Both the position numbers and the translations under genes were made by a program. Positions 55,795 through 64,000 of a stretch of DNA of 64,000 nucleotides are shown piece after piece (within the stretch, counting starts at the first letter, position 1; every line of letters begins with the position of its first letter). A model generated the notes under the pieces. It had not been told where the DNA came from. It was given only the letters and a program-made list of their open reading frames with translations, and searched no databases. The stretch comes from G963674835 sp963674835 (GTDB lineage Bacteria; Planctomycetota; Planctomycetia; Pirellulales; Thermoguttaceae): NCBI GenBank assembly GCA_963674835.2, contig CAXXKC010000003.1, positions 2,108,001 to 2,172,000 of the forward strand. Reading direction: 5' to 3'.

Positions 55795-57204
55795 ATGCGC
55801 GGTGGCTCTCGCGTGAGGATCGGCCGGCGACAGTTTCTCGCTTCGGCGGCGGCCGGTAGTGCCGGGCTGCTGTGGACTGCGCGGCGCAGCGGTGCCGCGG
55901 GTGCCGGGACAACGCTGTTGGTCGGCGAAGGGGTTGTGGATACGACGCCTCCGCTGGGCATCGAGATGGGCGGGTTCCATCGACCGCCTGGCCAGGAACG
56001 CAGGATTCGCAGCATTCGCCAGGCGACGGCCGTTCGCGCGCTCGTGCTGCAGTGGGGCGATACGCGGGCGGCCGTGCTTTCGGTCGACCTGGCCGCGCTA
56101 TCGCACGAGACGGCCAAGCGGGTTCAGCAGGCGGTCGCCCAGCAAATGGGTATTCCGGCGGAGAACGTGCGCGTTTGTGCCACGCATACGCACTCGATGC
56201 CGTCGTCGATTTATCTGCGGCAGTGGGGAGCCATTCCGGTCGAGTATATCCGGACGCTGGAGAAGAAATGCGTGCAGGCCGTTGCCTTGGCCCAAGAAGA
56301 CTTGGCGCCGGCGAAGCTATCGCTGGGGAAGAGTCGCGCGGTCAAGGGCAATCACAACCGGACGACGAAGACGTTCAAGACGGACGAGCAGTTCACCAAG
56401 GACTCGACGGACGACGAGCGATGGCTGGACACGATGTTGCACGTGCTGCTGATGGAACGGGCAGGCGGGAAGCGTTCGCTGGCGTGGTTCCACTTCAGCG
56501 CGCACGCCGTGTGCTACGCCGACGAGGCGGCCGGTCCCGACTGGCCGGGCGAAGTGGCCCAGCTCGTACAAAAGAAGTACGGTCTGCAGCCGTCGTTTCT
56601 GCAGGGGCACATCGGCGACGTGAACCCGGGGGACGGCGATCCGTGGCGAGGCGACATCGGCGACACGGTGCCGCCAGTTTTCGATGCCTTCTGCCGCGCC
56701 CTTGACGGCGTGAAACCGGTGGCGGTCGACCGCGTGCGCTGTATCCATCGGCCATTTCAGGTGCCACTGGACTTGGGGCTGTTCCGCCGTTGGTTGGACG
56801 AATATCGCGGCAATCCGGGTAAGTGCGTCAGTGGTGCTTGGGTCGATGCGGGCTTCGCGGAAGCCTGGTATACGGACAATGTGAAACGAGACCTGAAGCA
56901 GACCCACTGGCCGATCACGCTCAGCGCACTGCAATTGGGACCGATTGGGCTGTTGTTCCATCCGGCAGAGCTTTATAGCTACTACGGGCTGGCCATTCGC
57001 CGCGACTCGGCGCTGGCCGACACGCTGGTCGTCGGCTATGCGGACGACTGCATCGGTTACCTGCCGGACCCGAAAGCGTATCAGGCGAACGAATACGCGG
57101 CGGTGGTGGTGCCGAAGATTCTCGACATTCCGCCTTATCGGCCGACGGCCGCGCGAGAGATGACCGCGGCGGCACTGGCGCTACTTAAAGAGGCGGCGAC
57201 GTAG
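55795..57204 (+). CDS. Tat-exported ceramidase-like protein, tandem copy 2
   Basis: The protein has 469 residues from ATG at 55795 behind AAGAGGAG. It is a paralogue of the preceding protein throughout: twin-arginine signal RIGRRQFLASAAAGSAGLLW, TTPPLGIEMGGFHRPPGQER, zinc motif CATHTHSMPSSIYL, and FLQGHIGDVNPGDGDPW. Differences are spread out, so the copies are old enough to have diverged and probably have different substrates. No partner enzyme follows. The pair faces away from the HzsA-like gene. Confidence 0.83.
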   Translation: MRGGSRVRIGRRQFLASAAAGSAGLLWTARRSGAAGAGTTLLVGEGVVDTTPPLGIEMGGFHRPPGQERRIRSIRQATAVRALVLQWGDTRAAVLSVDLAALSHETAKRVQQAVAQQMGIPAENVRVCATHTHSMPSSIYLRQWGAIPVEYIRTLEKKCVQAVALAQEDLAPAKLSLGKSRAVKGNHNRTTKTFKTDEQFTKDSTDDERWLDTMLHVLLMERAGGKRSLAWFHFSAHAVCYADEAAGPDWPGEVAQLVQKKYGLQPSFLQGHIGDVNPGDGDPWRGDIGDTVPPVFDAFCRALDGVKPVAVDRVRCIHRPFQVPLDLGLFRRWLDEYRGNPGKCVSGAWVDAGFAEAWYTDNVKRDLKQTHWPITLSALQLGPIGLLFHPAELYSYYGLAIRRDSALADTLVVGYADDCIGYLPDPKAYQANEYAAVVVPKILDIPPYRPTAAREMTAAALALLKEAAT

Positions 57205-57284
57205 ACTGTTGGGCGTTTGGGGGATGGTCGTGCGAGGTGTGGCGCGGGGAATCGTCGCGAGTGCTGGCGGGAAAGACGCGCGTT

Positions 57285-57857
57285 CTAGGGCTGCAGGTCC
57301 TGAACGCTCGGGTAGTAGTTCTGCCAATTCATGAGTGGGTTCTGCGGAACCACGGGGCCTTGCGGAAGGACCGGGCCCTGCGCACCCGGTGGAGTTTGGG
57401 GGGCGACCGTTCCTTGTTTGAGCGTTGGCACCGTATTGCCTTGCAGGTTCAGCCGGTTGAGCTCCTGGGCCTGCGTGCGCGCCTGGTTTTGGAGCAGCTG
57501 GATTTGGTTCTGCATGCGCTGATCGTAGGCGCGCTGGTCCAACTGCGGTTTGACGAGCGAGTAGTAGTTATTGACCCGACCGAAATCGCTGTCGTTTCGG
57601 AAGAGGTTCATGTAAGGGCTGAGGACCGGAGGCGGCGAATAGTTGGAATAGGGCTTCGTGGGGAGCGCGCTGGAGGGGCGCGGCATCCTGCTGGCCATCG
57701 CCGCTTGATGTGTGTTAACGTAGCCCTGGGCCTGAGCAAACGGATTGACGTAGGTCGCATTCTGCATGGTGACCGGCGGGACCGTTTGCTGGGCCCAAGC
57801 TGTGCCGGCGGCAATCCAAACGCCCAGGGCCGATAAGGTCCAGATTGCGTGTTTCAT
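57285..57857 (-). CDS. Secreted hypothetical protein (planctomycete-specific type)
   Basis: This 190-residue protein has a signal peptide (MKHAIWTLSALGVWIAAGTAWA). The mature part has the pattern SPYMNLFRNDSDFGRVNNYYSLVKPQ, then a Gln-rich helical stretch (QNQIQLLQNQARTQAQELNRL, a likely coiled coil) and a Pro-rich tail. I have seen this SPYLNL...NYYxLVRPQ pattern in planctomycete hypothetical proteins; no function is known. The GGGAA upstream of the ATG at 57857 is the likely ribosome site. Confidence 0.65.
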   Translation of the reverse strand: MKHAIWTLSALGVWIAAGTAWAQQTVPPVTMQNATYVNPFAQAQGYVNTHQAAMASRMPRPSSALPTKPYSNYSPPPVLSPYMNLFRNDSDFGRVNNYYSLVKPQLDQRAYDQRMQNQIQLLQNQARTQAQELNRLNLQGNTVPTLKQGTVAPQTPPGAQGPVLPQGPVVPQNPLMNWQNYYPSVQDLQP

Positions 57858-58335
57858 GCTGACATTCCCGTTTGCAGAAAGGCTCTCGCCGCGCGGAATT
57901 TTACGCCTACGTTGCGGTCTCGACAATCTGTCGCCGGTTGGGGCTGCGGGGCGTGCTGGGAAACGGGACGGGCCCCTCTGCGGTGCCAGAGTTGAGGCAG
58001 GCTCAGAGGTTACGTCGCGCAGCCCCCCCGCAGCGAGCCGTTGCGTTCAGCATAATCGACAAACCCAGCCTGTTTTCTTCAGTCTATATGGTTTCCCAGC
58101 GTGGAACCAAGACGCGGCAAGCCTCGGGCTACGAAGAACACATGCGTGAAGCGAGTGGTGATGGTTGCCGGAAGTCGGGCGTGGCTTTGCGGATGGCGAA
58201 GCGGTTGTCATTAGCGATTTCGGGGCAATCAGACGGCCTTGGAGCCCGACGGTGCGACGAGCTGCGCGGGCGTCGATATTGGGTACGCAAGTTCATTGAC
58301 AAGACTTTTTAGGGGGTTACGATAGGGTCGAAAGG
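57858..58335. other. Intergenic region before the TPR gene
   Basis: No gene is seen in this 478-bp stretch. It holds the promoter candidate at 58296-58323. Confidence 0.4.
58296..58323 (+). promoter_or_regulatory. Sigma-70-type promoter candidate for the TPR gene
   Basis: TTGACA (58296-58301), 16 bases, TACGAT (58318-58323). Transcription would start about 58330, giving a very short leader before the ATG at 58336 or the in-frame ATG at 58345. Confidence 0.5.
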
Positions 58336-61300
58336 ATGAGATGCATGCGGGCGAAGCGTCTGAATGTGAAGCTGGCGATATTCTTGTCATTGGCCCTCGT
58401 CGCGGTGGTGGCAGGCGTCTCGTATCTCCACGGCTATCAGGTGAGGCGCACGGCGCGCGAGATGCTCGACGGCGCGCAGGAGTGCCAAGCGAAGGGGGAG
58501 CGCACCGAGGCGTTGCGGCTGTACCGGCACTATGTGAACTGTGTGCCTGACGATCATGAGGCGTTCAGTCGTTACGCATTGCTGGTGTCGGAGGAGGCGG
58601 AGGAGACGCCGGGCGATCGGCAGATGCAGATGAAGGCGTATTTCACGCTGGAGCAAGCGGCGCGCCGCGACCCAGACAACTTGGACGTGCTCGGCAAGCT
58701 GGTCGACGCGAGTCTTCAGGTAGGACGTACGGCGGACGCGATGAAGATACTGCCGCGTTTGCTGAAGGCTTTTCCGAAGGACGCGTCGCTGGAGCGCAAG
58801 CTGGCACTGTGCCACGTGGCCACGGAGCACTATCCGGAGGCGGTGGCCGCCCTGAAGTCGGCGATCCAACTGGACCCGACGAACGTGGCGTCGTACTTTG
58901 AGCTGGCCGGGCTGTATCGCGCTCGTTTGAACGATCCCGAGGCGGCGGAAGCCACCTTGAAGCAGCTTGTCGAGGCGAATTCGAAGTCGCCGAAGGCGTA
59001 CCTTATCCGGAGCGACTACTGGCTTCGCGATCGCAAGCCGGAGGAGGCCAAGAAGGACTTGCAGCGTGCGGCCGAGTTGGCGCCGGATGACCTGAACGTG
59101 CTGTTAGCGTCGGCGGCATTCGCATCGGCCATGAACCAGTTGGACGAGGCGGATCGGCAGTTGAAGCGCGCCAAGGAGTTGTTTCCCAACAACCAGCAGG
59201 TGCTGCGCGCCGCGGTCGATCTGCGTTTGCGGCGCCGCCAGCCTCAGGAAGCGATGAACTTGTTGGAGGAGGCGGTGGCGCGAGAGCCAAAGGCCGCGAT
59301 GGAGCAAGTGCGGCTGGTCGAGCTCCAACTGGACACGGGCAACGCGGAGGGTGCGCGTGTGCATCTGAAGCAGTTGCACGAGACGGACTGTTCGCCGCTG
59401 TTGCTGGAGTATCTCGATTCGCGTCTGCTGATGGCCGATGGGAAGTGGCTGGCGGCGAGCAACCGGCTAGAGAAGGTGCGGTCGCAGGTGGCGTCGGATC
59501 CCCGCTGGGCCGTGAAGACCAACCTGACCTTGGGCGCATGTTACCAGCGGCTCGGGTTGCCCGACTTGCAGTTGCAGGCCTATCAGCGCGTGCTGGCGGA
59601 AGAGCCATCCCATCTCGTGGCGCGCATCGGGCATGCCTTGGCCCTGTTCCGATTAGGAAAGGCAGACCGAGCGCTAGAGGAGTTTCGGCGGCTGCGGCAG
59701 ACAATGGGCGACAAGGCTTTCTTCGAGGTGCCGCAGTTGCCGCCGAGCCTTTACCGGTTGTTGCTGAGCGCCGCGTGGCGGCAGCCGAAGGAGCAGCGTG
59801 ACTGGAGCGAGATCGATCAGTTGGTCGAGAGCCTGAGCGGCGCCGAGGGGGTCGACCCGGTTCACGTGCCGTTGATGCGTTCCGGGGTACTGGTGGCACA
59901 GGGGCGCACGAAGGACGCATACGATTTGATCGCCGCCAAGTGCAAGGAGGAGCCCAAGCAGCCGCGGTGGTGGGTGGAGCTGGCGATACTGGCGGCGCGG
60001 GTGGAGGGACCGGAGAAAAGCCTGGAGGTTCTCGATCAGGCGACGAAGCAGTTGGGAAACCTGTTGCTGTTCCGGCTTGCGCGAGCGGATCGGGTGTCGC
60101 GCATGGATCGCGACAAGGCGGAACCGGTGCTTCAGCAGCTCGCCGAGCAGGCAGGCGATCTGCCGGCGAAGGATCGGGCCGCGATGTTGGAGGCGTTGGC
60201 GGTTGCGTACTACCGGCTGCGGGATCAACAGAAGGCGCAGGACTTCTGGCGGCGGGCGGCGGATGCCCAGCCGAATAACGCGCCGTTGCGTCTGACACTG
60301 TTCGAGGCGGCTCGCGAATTGGGCGACGAGAAGGGCATGGAAGAAGCGTGCCAGGAGATCAAGCGGCTTCTGGGAAGCCACAGTGCCGAATGGGGCTATG
60401 CGGAAGCGGCGCGGCGGGTGTATCGGGCTCGAAGCGATAAGAATGCGGCGCAACTGTTGAAGGAGGCCGCCGAGTTGCTCGGCCAGGCGCGCGAGCTGCG
60501 GCCGGCCTGGAGCGCCCCGGTGCGTTTGGAGGCGGAAATCGCCCTTCGCGAGGGCCGTCTGGACGACGCGATCGCGGCGTTCAAGCAGGCGCGAGAGCTG
60601 GGGCCCCTGCAGCCGGTCTACTTCACGCAGTTCGTTCAGCTACTGTATGGCCGGCAGCGGTACGAAGAAGCGCGGCAGGCGCTGGCCGACATGGATGTGG
60701 CCGACCTTGTACCGGAATTGAGACGGATCAGGGCCGAACTGGAAATGCAGTCGGGCGACGCGGACGCGGCAATCGAGACCGCCAAGAGCGCGGTGGCCGG
60801 ATCGAAGCAAGCGAGTGATTTCGTATGGCAGGGCCAATTGCTTCTGCGAGCGAAGCACCATGACGAGGCGGCCGCAGCGTTTCGCCGGGCGATCGAGCTG
60901 GATCCGCAATCGTCGAAAGCCCGCCTCTTGCTGATCTTGAGCCTGAGTGCGGCGGGGAAGAAGGACGAGGCCGACGCCCAGCTCAAGCAGATGCGGGGTT
61001 CGTTGTCGGCGGAAGAGTTGCCGCTGGCGCTGGCTCAGGCATATCAGTTGTTGGGTCAGCAGGCGGAGGCGGAGCGCGAATATCAGGCGGCGGTGGCCGC
61101 CAAGCCGGACGACCCGGACCTGCTTCTGCGTGTGGCGGCGTTCCATGCACAGACGGCGCAGGGAGACCACAGCCGAGTGGAAAAGGTCGCCGAGGAACTC
61201 AAGCATATTGTGGAGTTGGCGTCGCGGGATCCGAAGAAGAACGCTCGGCAACTGGCAGCGGCGCGGCGCATGCTGGCGGAAATGCTGGCCAGCAGCGGCG

Positions 61301-62631
61301 ACTGGAGGCAGCGGCGAGAGGCCTTGGAGCTTCTGGGCGAGGGAGAAGACGGGAGCAAGCCGGCGACGTTGGATCTGCACATCAAGGCGGGCGTGTTGGC
61401 GGCCAGCCCGAGCCGGGCAGAGCAGGCCGAGGCCATCGCGTTGCTGGAGCAGCTACAGAAGGACGTCTCGGGGTTGAGCGCCGAGGAACAGTTGCGACTG
61501 GCGAGCTTGTACGAAGCGAACGGGCAATGGCAGGCCTGCCGGAGGACCTTGCTGGACTTGCTGGCCACGAAGCCGGACGTTCCGTATGTGATCGCGCTGT
61601 TGCAGGTGCTGTTCCGCCACGAGGCACCGGCGCAGGAGATTTCGCCGTGGGTCGACAAGCTGGCATCGCTTCGGCCGGACAACCCGGTGACGACGATCAT
61701 GCAAGCGCGCCTGCTGGCGGCTCGCGGCGAAACGGCGCAGGCGGTGGCGAAGCTGGAGGCGGCGCTACCGCGTCCATTGCCGGACGAGCAGTTGACGCGG
61801 TTGGGGAACACAGCGCTGGTGCTGGAGGATTTGAAGCAGTACGACAAGGCGAAGAAGTTGCTGGAAGAGTACGCCGAGCGGAAGCCCGAGGGCAAGCTGG
61901 CGTTGGCGCAGTTCCTGGCTCGCCGCAACGATATCGAGCGCGCTCTGGACGTGTGTGAGTCGGCGAGGAAGGATTGTCCGGCGGTCGAGGTGGTGTCGGC
62001 GGCGCTGAATGTGCTGCGACAGGAATCACGCCAGGGGCAAATCGTTGCGGAACACGCGGCGCGGGTGGATCAGTGGCTGAAAGAAGTTCTGGCGGAGAAG
62101 GCCCCAACGAAGAAGGCGCAGCTGGAGCGGGACCTGCTGTTGACCACACTGCGAGAAATGCAGGGGCAGCGGGATGAGCTGATTCGGATCTATACGGGCC
62201 TGCTCGAGCGCGAGGACTTGACCGACATGGACCGCGCGCCGATCTGGAACAACCTGGCGTTCGTGCTGGCGTCGGACAAGCACGACGGAGCCAAGGCCCT
62301 GGAACTGGCCAATCGGGCGGTCGCCGTTCTGGGGCCTGCGCCGGAAGTGCTCGACACGCGGGCGGTGGCGTACTTGGCGTCGGGCAAGCCGACGGAGGCA
62401 ATCAAGGACCTGCGCGAGGCGATCGGCGGGAGCCCGAGCGGGTTGAAGTACTTCCATCTTGCCTTGGCCCAGGCAGCCGCCAGCGATCGGTCCGGCGCGG
62501 CGAAGTCGTGGAAGACGGCGCACGGGGAGTTCGGGCTGACGGCAGCGCAGATACCGCCGCTGGAACGGAAGAGTTACGAGAAGCTGGCCACGTCGCTGGC
62601 CGACCTGTTGAAAGATCGGAGCGGTTCATGA
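58336..62631 (+). CDS. Large TPR-repeat protein with N-terminal anchor (1431 aa)
   Basis: The N-terminus is a basic stretch and one hydrophobic helix (LAIFLSLALVAVVAGVSYLHG), so the protein is anchored or exported. The remainder is made of tetratricopeptide repeats and relatives; examples are AMKILPRLLKAFPKDASLERK, AVAALKSAIQLDPTNVASYFELAGLYRA, and ALEEFRRLRQT. More than 20 repeats are suggested by the length. TPR arrays bind other proteins; the target is unknown. A second ATG three codons downstream (58345) has better spacing to AAAGG. The stop overlaps the start of a 92-residue gene (ATGA), so the two are translated together. Confidence 0.85.
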   Translation: MRCMRAKRLNVKLAIFLSLALVAVVAGVSYLHGYQVRRTAREMLDGAQECQAKGERTEALRLYRHYVNCVPDDHEAFSRYALLVSEEAEETPGDRQMQMKAYFTLEQAARRDPDNLDVLGKLVDASLQVGRTADAMKILPRLLKAFPKDASLERKLALCHVATEHYPEAVAALKSAIQLDPTNVASYFELAGLYRARLNDPEAAEATLKQLVEANSKSPKAYLIRSDYWLRDRKPEEAKKDLQRAAELAPDDLNVLLASAAFASAMNQLDEADRQLKRAKELFPNNQQVLRAAVDLRLRRRQPQEAMNLLEEAVAREPKAAMEQVRLVELQLDTGNAEGARVHLKQLHETDCSPLLLEYLDSRLLMADGKWLAASNRLEKVRSQVASDPRWAVKTNLTLGACYQRLGLPDLQLQAYQRVLAEEPSHLVARIGHALALFRLGKADRALEEFRRLRQTMGDKAFFEVPQLPPSLYRLLLSAAWRQPKEQRDWSEIDQLVESLSGAEGVDPVHVPLMRSGVLVAQGRTKDAYDLIAAKCKEEPKQPRWWVELAILAARVEGPEKSLEVLDQATKQLGNLLLFRLARADRVSRMDRDKAEPVLQQLAEQAGDLPAKDRAAMLEALAVAYYRLRDQQKAQDFWRRAADAQPNNAPLRLTLFEAARELGDEKGMEEACQEIKRLLGSHSAEWGYAEAARRVYRARSDKNAAQLLKEAAELLGQARELRPAWSAPVRLEAEIALREGRLDDAIAAFKQARELGPLQPVYFTQFVQLLYGRQRYEEARQALADMDVADLVPELRRIRAELEMQSGDADAAIETAKSAVAGSKQASDFVWQGQLLLRAKHHDEAAAAFRRAIELDPQSSKARLLLILSLSAAGKKDEADAQLKQMRGSLSAEELPLALAQAYQLLGQQAEAEREYQAAVAAKPDDPDLLLRVAAFHAQTAQGDHSRVEKVAEELKHIVELASRDPKKNARQLAAARRMLAEMLASSGDWRQRREALELLGEGEDGSKPATLDLHIKAGVLAASPSRAEQAEAIALLEQLQKDVSGLSAEEQLRLASLYEANGQWQACRRTLLDLLATKPDVPYVIALLQVLFRHEAPAQEISPWVDKLASLRPDNPVTTIMQARLLAARGETAQAVAKLEAALPRPLPDEQLTRLGNTALVLEDLKQYDKAKKLLEEYAERKPEGKLALAQFLARRNDIERALDVCESARKDCPAVEVVSAALNVLRQESRQGQIVAEHAARVDQWLKEVLAEKAPTKKAQLERDLLLTTLREMQGQRDELIRIYTGLLEREDLTDMDRAPIWNNLAFVLASDKHDGAKALELANRAVAVLGPAPEVLDTRAVAYLASGKPTEAIKDLREAIGGSPSGLKYFHLALAQAAASDRSGAAKSWKTAHGEFGLTAAQIPPLERKSYEKLATSLADLLKDRSGS

Positions 62632-62906
62632 CGGAACAGGCCGACTGGAAGTCGCTTTTGGCTGCCTGGCCCCACGACGCGCCGCGGCGCGGAGTTTTTG
62701 TCGTCACGTTTGGCGAGCAGATTCCGTTCAGCGGATTTATCGTCGGCGACGGTTTTCTGCTGGTCGAACGGCAGACGCCCGACACGATGGGTGGCCGCAC
62801 ACTCGTTATTCCTTACGAGAATATCTCGGCATTGAAGCTGACGGACGTCTTCAAGGAAAAGACTTTGCGCGAGTTCGGCTTCCAGGGGAGCCTGGGGAAG
62901 AAGTAG
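62628..62906 (+). CDS. Small hypothetical protein (92 aa), partner of the TPR protein
   Basis: This soluble protein starts in the ATGA overlap with the TPR gene. It reads as a small beta-rich domain: GVFVVTFGEQIPFSGFIVGDGFLLVER, then RTLVIPYENISALKLTDVFKEKTL. I do not recognise the family. The overlap implies a fixed ratio to the TPR protein, so it may be its partner or chaperone (inference). Confidence 0.65.
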   Translation: MTEQADWKSLLAAWPHDAPRRGVFVVTFGEQIPFSGFIVGDGFLLVERQTPDTMGGRTLVIPYENISALKLTDVFKEKTLREFGFQGSLGKK

Positions 62907-62930
62907 CATCGCCGGAGGCTGCGGTTCGGA

Positions 62931-64000
62931 TCAGGCGATATCGGGCAGTTCGTAGCCTTTGCGGCGAGGGCGATCCAGGTAGCTGTTGGCCTCGTCGTCG
63001 CCGGGGAAGACCTCTTTGGCCGGGTCCCAGGTGAGTTTGCGGCCGACCCAGCGAGCGATGTTGCCGAGGTGGCACAGGATGGCGGAACGGTGGCCGATTT
63101 CGACGTCGGCAATCGGTCGTTGGCGCGAGCGGATGCAGTCGATCCAGTTGGCCAGATGATTGTCGCTGACCGGCAGGCGGATCTTCAGGTTGTCGGCGGG
63201 CGTTTGGACCAGGTCGACCGGATTGCTATCGACCGTGTTGTTGCCGATGCGGATCTTGCCCAGGTCGCCGATGAATTCGCCGCCGGCCGCAGGTCCGTTG
63301 TCGGTCAGCCGGATGGTGACGCCGTTGGCATAGCGGAACGTCACGTTACGGCCTCGACTGGTCAGATCGTTGCCGCGAGTGCGGCTTTCCGGGGCACTGT
63401 AGGTGACGGGCGGCAGCTTGCCGCCATCGCAGCAGACCTCGACCGGGCCGGTGTCGTCCATACCGAGCGCCCACTGGATTTGGTCGAACCCGTGGGCGCC
63501 GGTGCCGGTCATTTCGCCGCCGGACCAGGGGCGGAAGGAGATCCAGCCGGGGTTGGAACGCTGGATGAAGATGTCGGGATGGAATGGCACGGGTTCGGTG
63601 ATGCCGCACCAGGTATCCCAGTCGAGGCCTTGGGGCACCGGCTGGCCCGGTAGGTTGCACAGCCAAGGGCTGGGGTAGTTCTGAATGCAGACGGTGTGGA
63701 TCTTGCCGGCCACGCCATTGCGGACCAACTCGCAGCCGTAACGGTGCTGGGCCATCGAGCGTCGCTGACTGCCGGTTTGCAGCACGCGGCCGTATTTTCG
63801 GACGGCATCGACAAGGATGCGCCCTTCGCGGATCGTAAGCGACAGCGGTTTTTCGAGGTAGACGTCCTTGCCCATCTGGCAGGCGTGGATGGCGGGCAGA
63901 ACGTGCCAGTGGTCGGGCGTTGCGATGATGACTGCGTCGACATGGGGCGACTGGAGCAGCTTGCGATAGTCGGAATAGGCCTGGCATTTTCGCCGGGCGG
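62931..64000 (-). CDS. Gfo/Idh/MocA-family oxidoreductase (5' end beyond window)
   Basis: At least 355 residues of the C-terminal part are present; the N-terminal Rossmann glycine motif is cut off by the window edge. Visible blocks are DAVIIATPDHWHVLPAIHACQMGKDVYLEKPLS (Lys of EKP is catalytic), RVLQTGSQRRSM, FRPWSGGEMTGTGAHGFDQIQW with the conserved His, and a C-terminal NHLANWIDCIRSRQRPIADVEIGHR as in planctomycete members. These enzymes use NAD(P) to oxidise or reduce sugars and cyclitols. Many planctomycete paralogues have a Tat signal, which would lie outside the window. Confidence 0.9.
   Translation of the reverse strand, partial: ARRKCQAYSDYRKLLQSPHVDAVIIATPDHWHVLPAIHACQMGKDVYLEKPLSLTIREGRILVDAVRKYGRVLQTGSQRRSMAQHRYGCELVRNGVAGKIHTVCIQNYPSPWLCNLPGQPVPQGLDWDTWCGITEPVPFHPDIFIQRSNPGWISFRPWSGGEMTGTGAHGFDQIQWALGMDDTGPVEVCCDGGKLPPVTYSAPESRTRGNDLTSRGRNVTFRYANGVTIRLTDNGPAAGGEFIGDLGKIRIGNNTVDSNPVDLVQTPADNLKIRLPVSDNHLANWIDCIRSRQRPIADVEIGHRSAILCHLGNIARWVGRKLTWDPAKEVFPGDDEANSYLDRPRRKGYELPDIA

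Overview
The window looks like a planctomycete chromosome, most likely Pirellulales or a relative (inference). The evidence is the gene content: a giant surface protein with the planctomycete N-terminal LEDRRML motif and GEVED modules, a DUF1080 protein, an HzsA-like c-type haem protein, several neutral-ceramidase-like secreted proteins, zinc-ribbon and GYF-domain membrane proteins, and many hypothetical proteins. DNA is GC-rich, so long antisense open frames are common and were ignored. No tRNA, rRNA or CRISPR array was seen.

Layout. 1-8168 (minus): one giant multidomain surface-protein gene running off the left edge and split by a 912-bp IS5-family element (5549-6460) with a CTAG target duplication; removing the element restores one open frame. 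8.3-11.25 kb: a decayed IS1380-type transposase and a gene-poor stretch with hairpins. 11.25-16.7 kb (plus): small zinc ribbon, TspO, HAD phosphatase, Tat-exported sugar-isomerase-like protein, membrane metallophosphoesterase, archaemetzincin. 16.7-19.0 kb (minus): sodium/solute symporter fused to a carboxypeptidase-regulatory-like domain. 19.3-24.0 kb (plus): cysK, PfkB kinase, FGGY kinase and phosphohexomutase, tightly packed. 24.1-29.4 kb: zinc-ribbon membrane protein, a second symporter, GYF membrane protein. 29.5-34.7 kb (minus): small membrane protein, CvpA, a GspE/PilB-like protein with a ruined Walker A, PilT, HisF. 35.2-38.7 kb: DUF1080 protein, small membrane protein, YugP-type peptidase, soluble histidine kinase. 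39.0-45.0 kb (minus): TetR regulator and HlyD/ATPase/ATPase/permease/permease exporter, arranged like E. coli ybiH-ybhGFSR, with two matching palindromic operator candidates. 45.2-48.7 kb (plus): ceramidase-like protein, Tat-exported beta-propeller, and a TGA-interrupted membrane gene. 48.8-50.3 kb: IS1182-family element. 50.3-57.9 kb: esterase and HzsA-like protein (minus), two tandem ceramidase-like Tat proteins (plus), a short secreted protein (minus). 58.3-64 kb: a 1431-residue TPR protein with an overlapping 92-residue partner, then an oxidoreductase cut by the right edge.

Scattered through the window are five copies of a roughly 95-bp palindromic repeat (11104, 36661, 37532, 38732, 48676), all in gene borders. 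One copy supplies the last codons of a gene and has the IS1182 element inserted exactly at its end. The most interesting items are this repeat family, the IS-split giant gene, the pseudo-ATPase next to PilT, the TetR-operator/exporter cluster, and the HzsA-like protein outside any visible anammox context.
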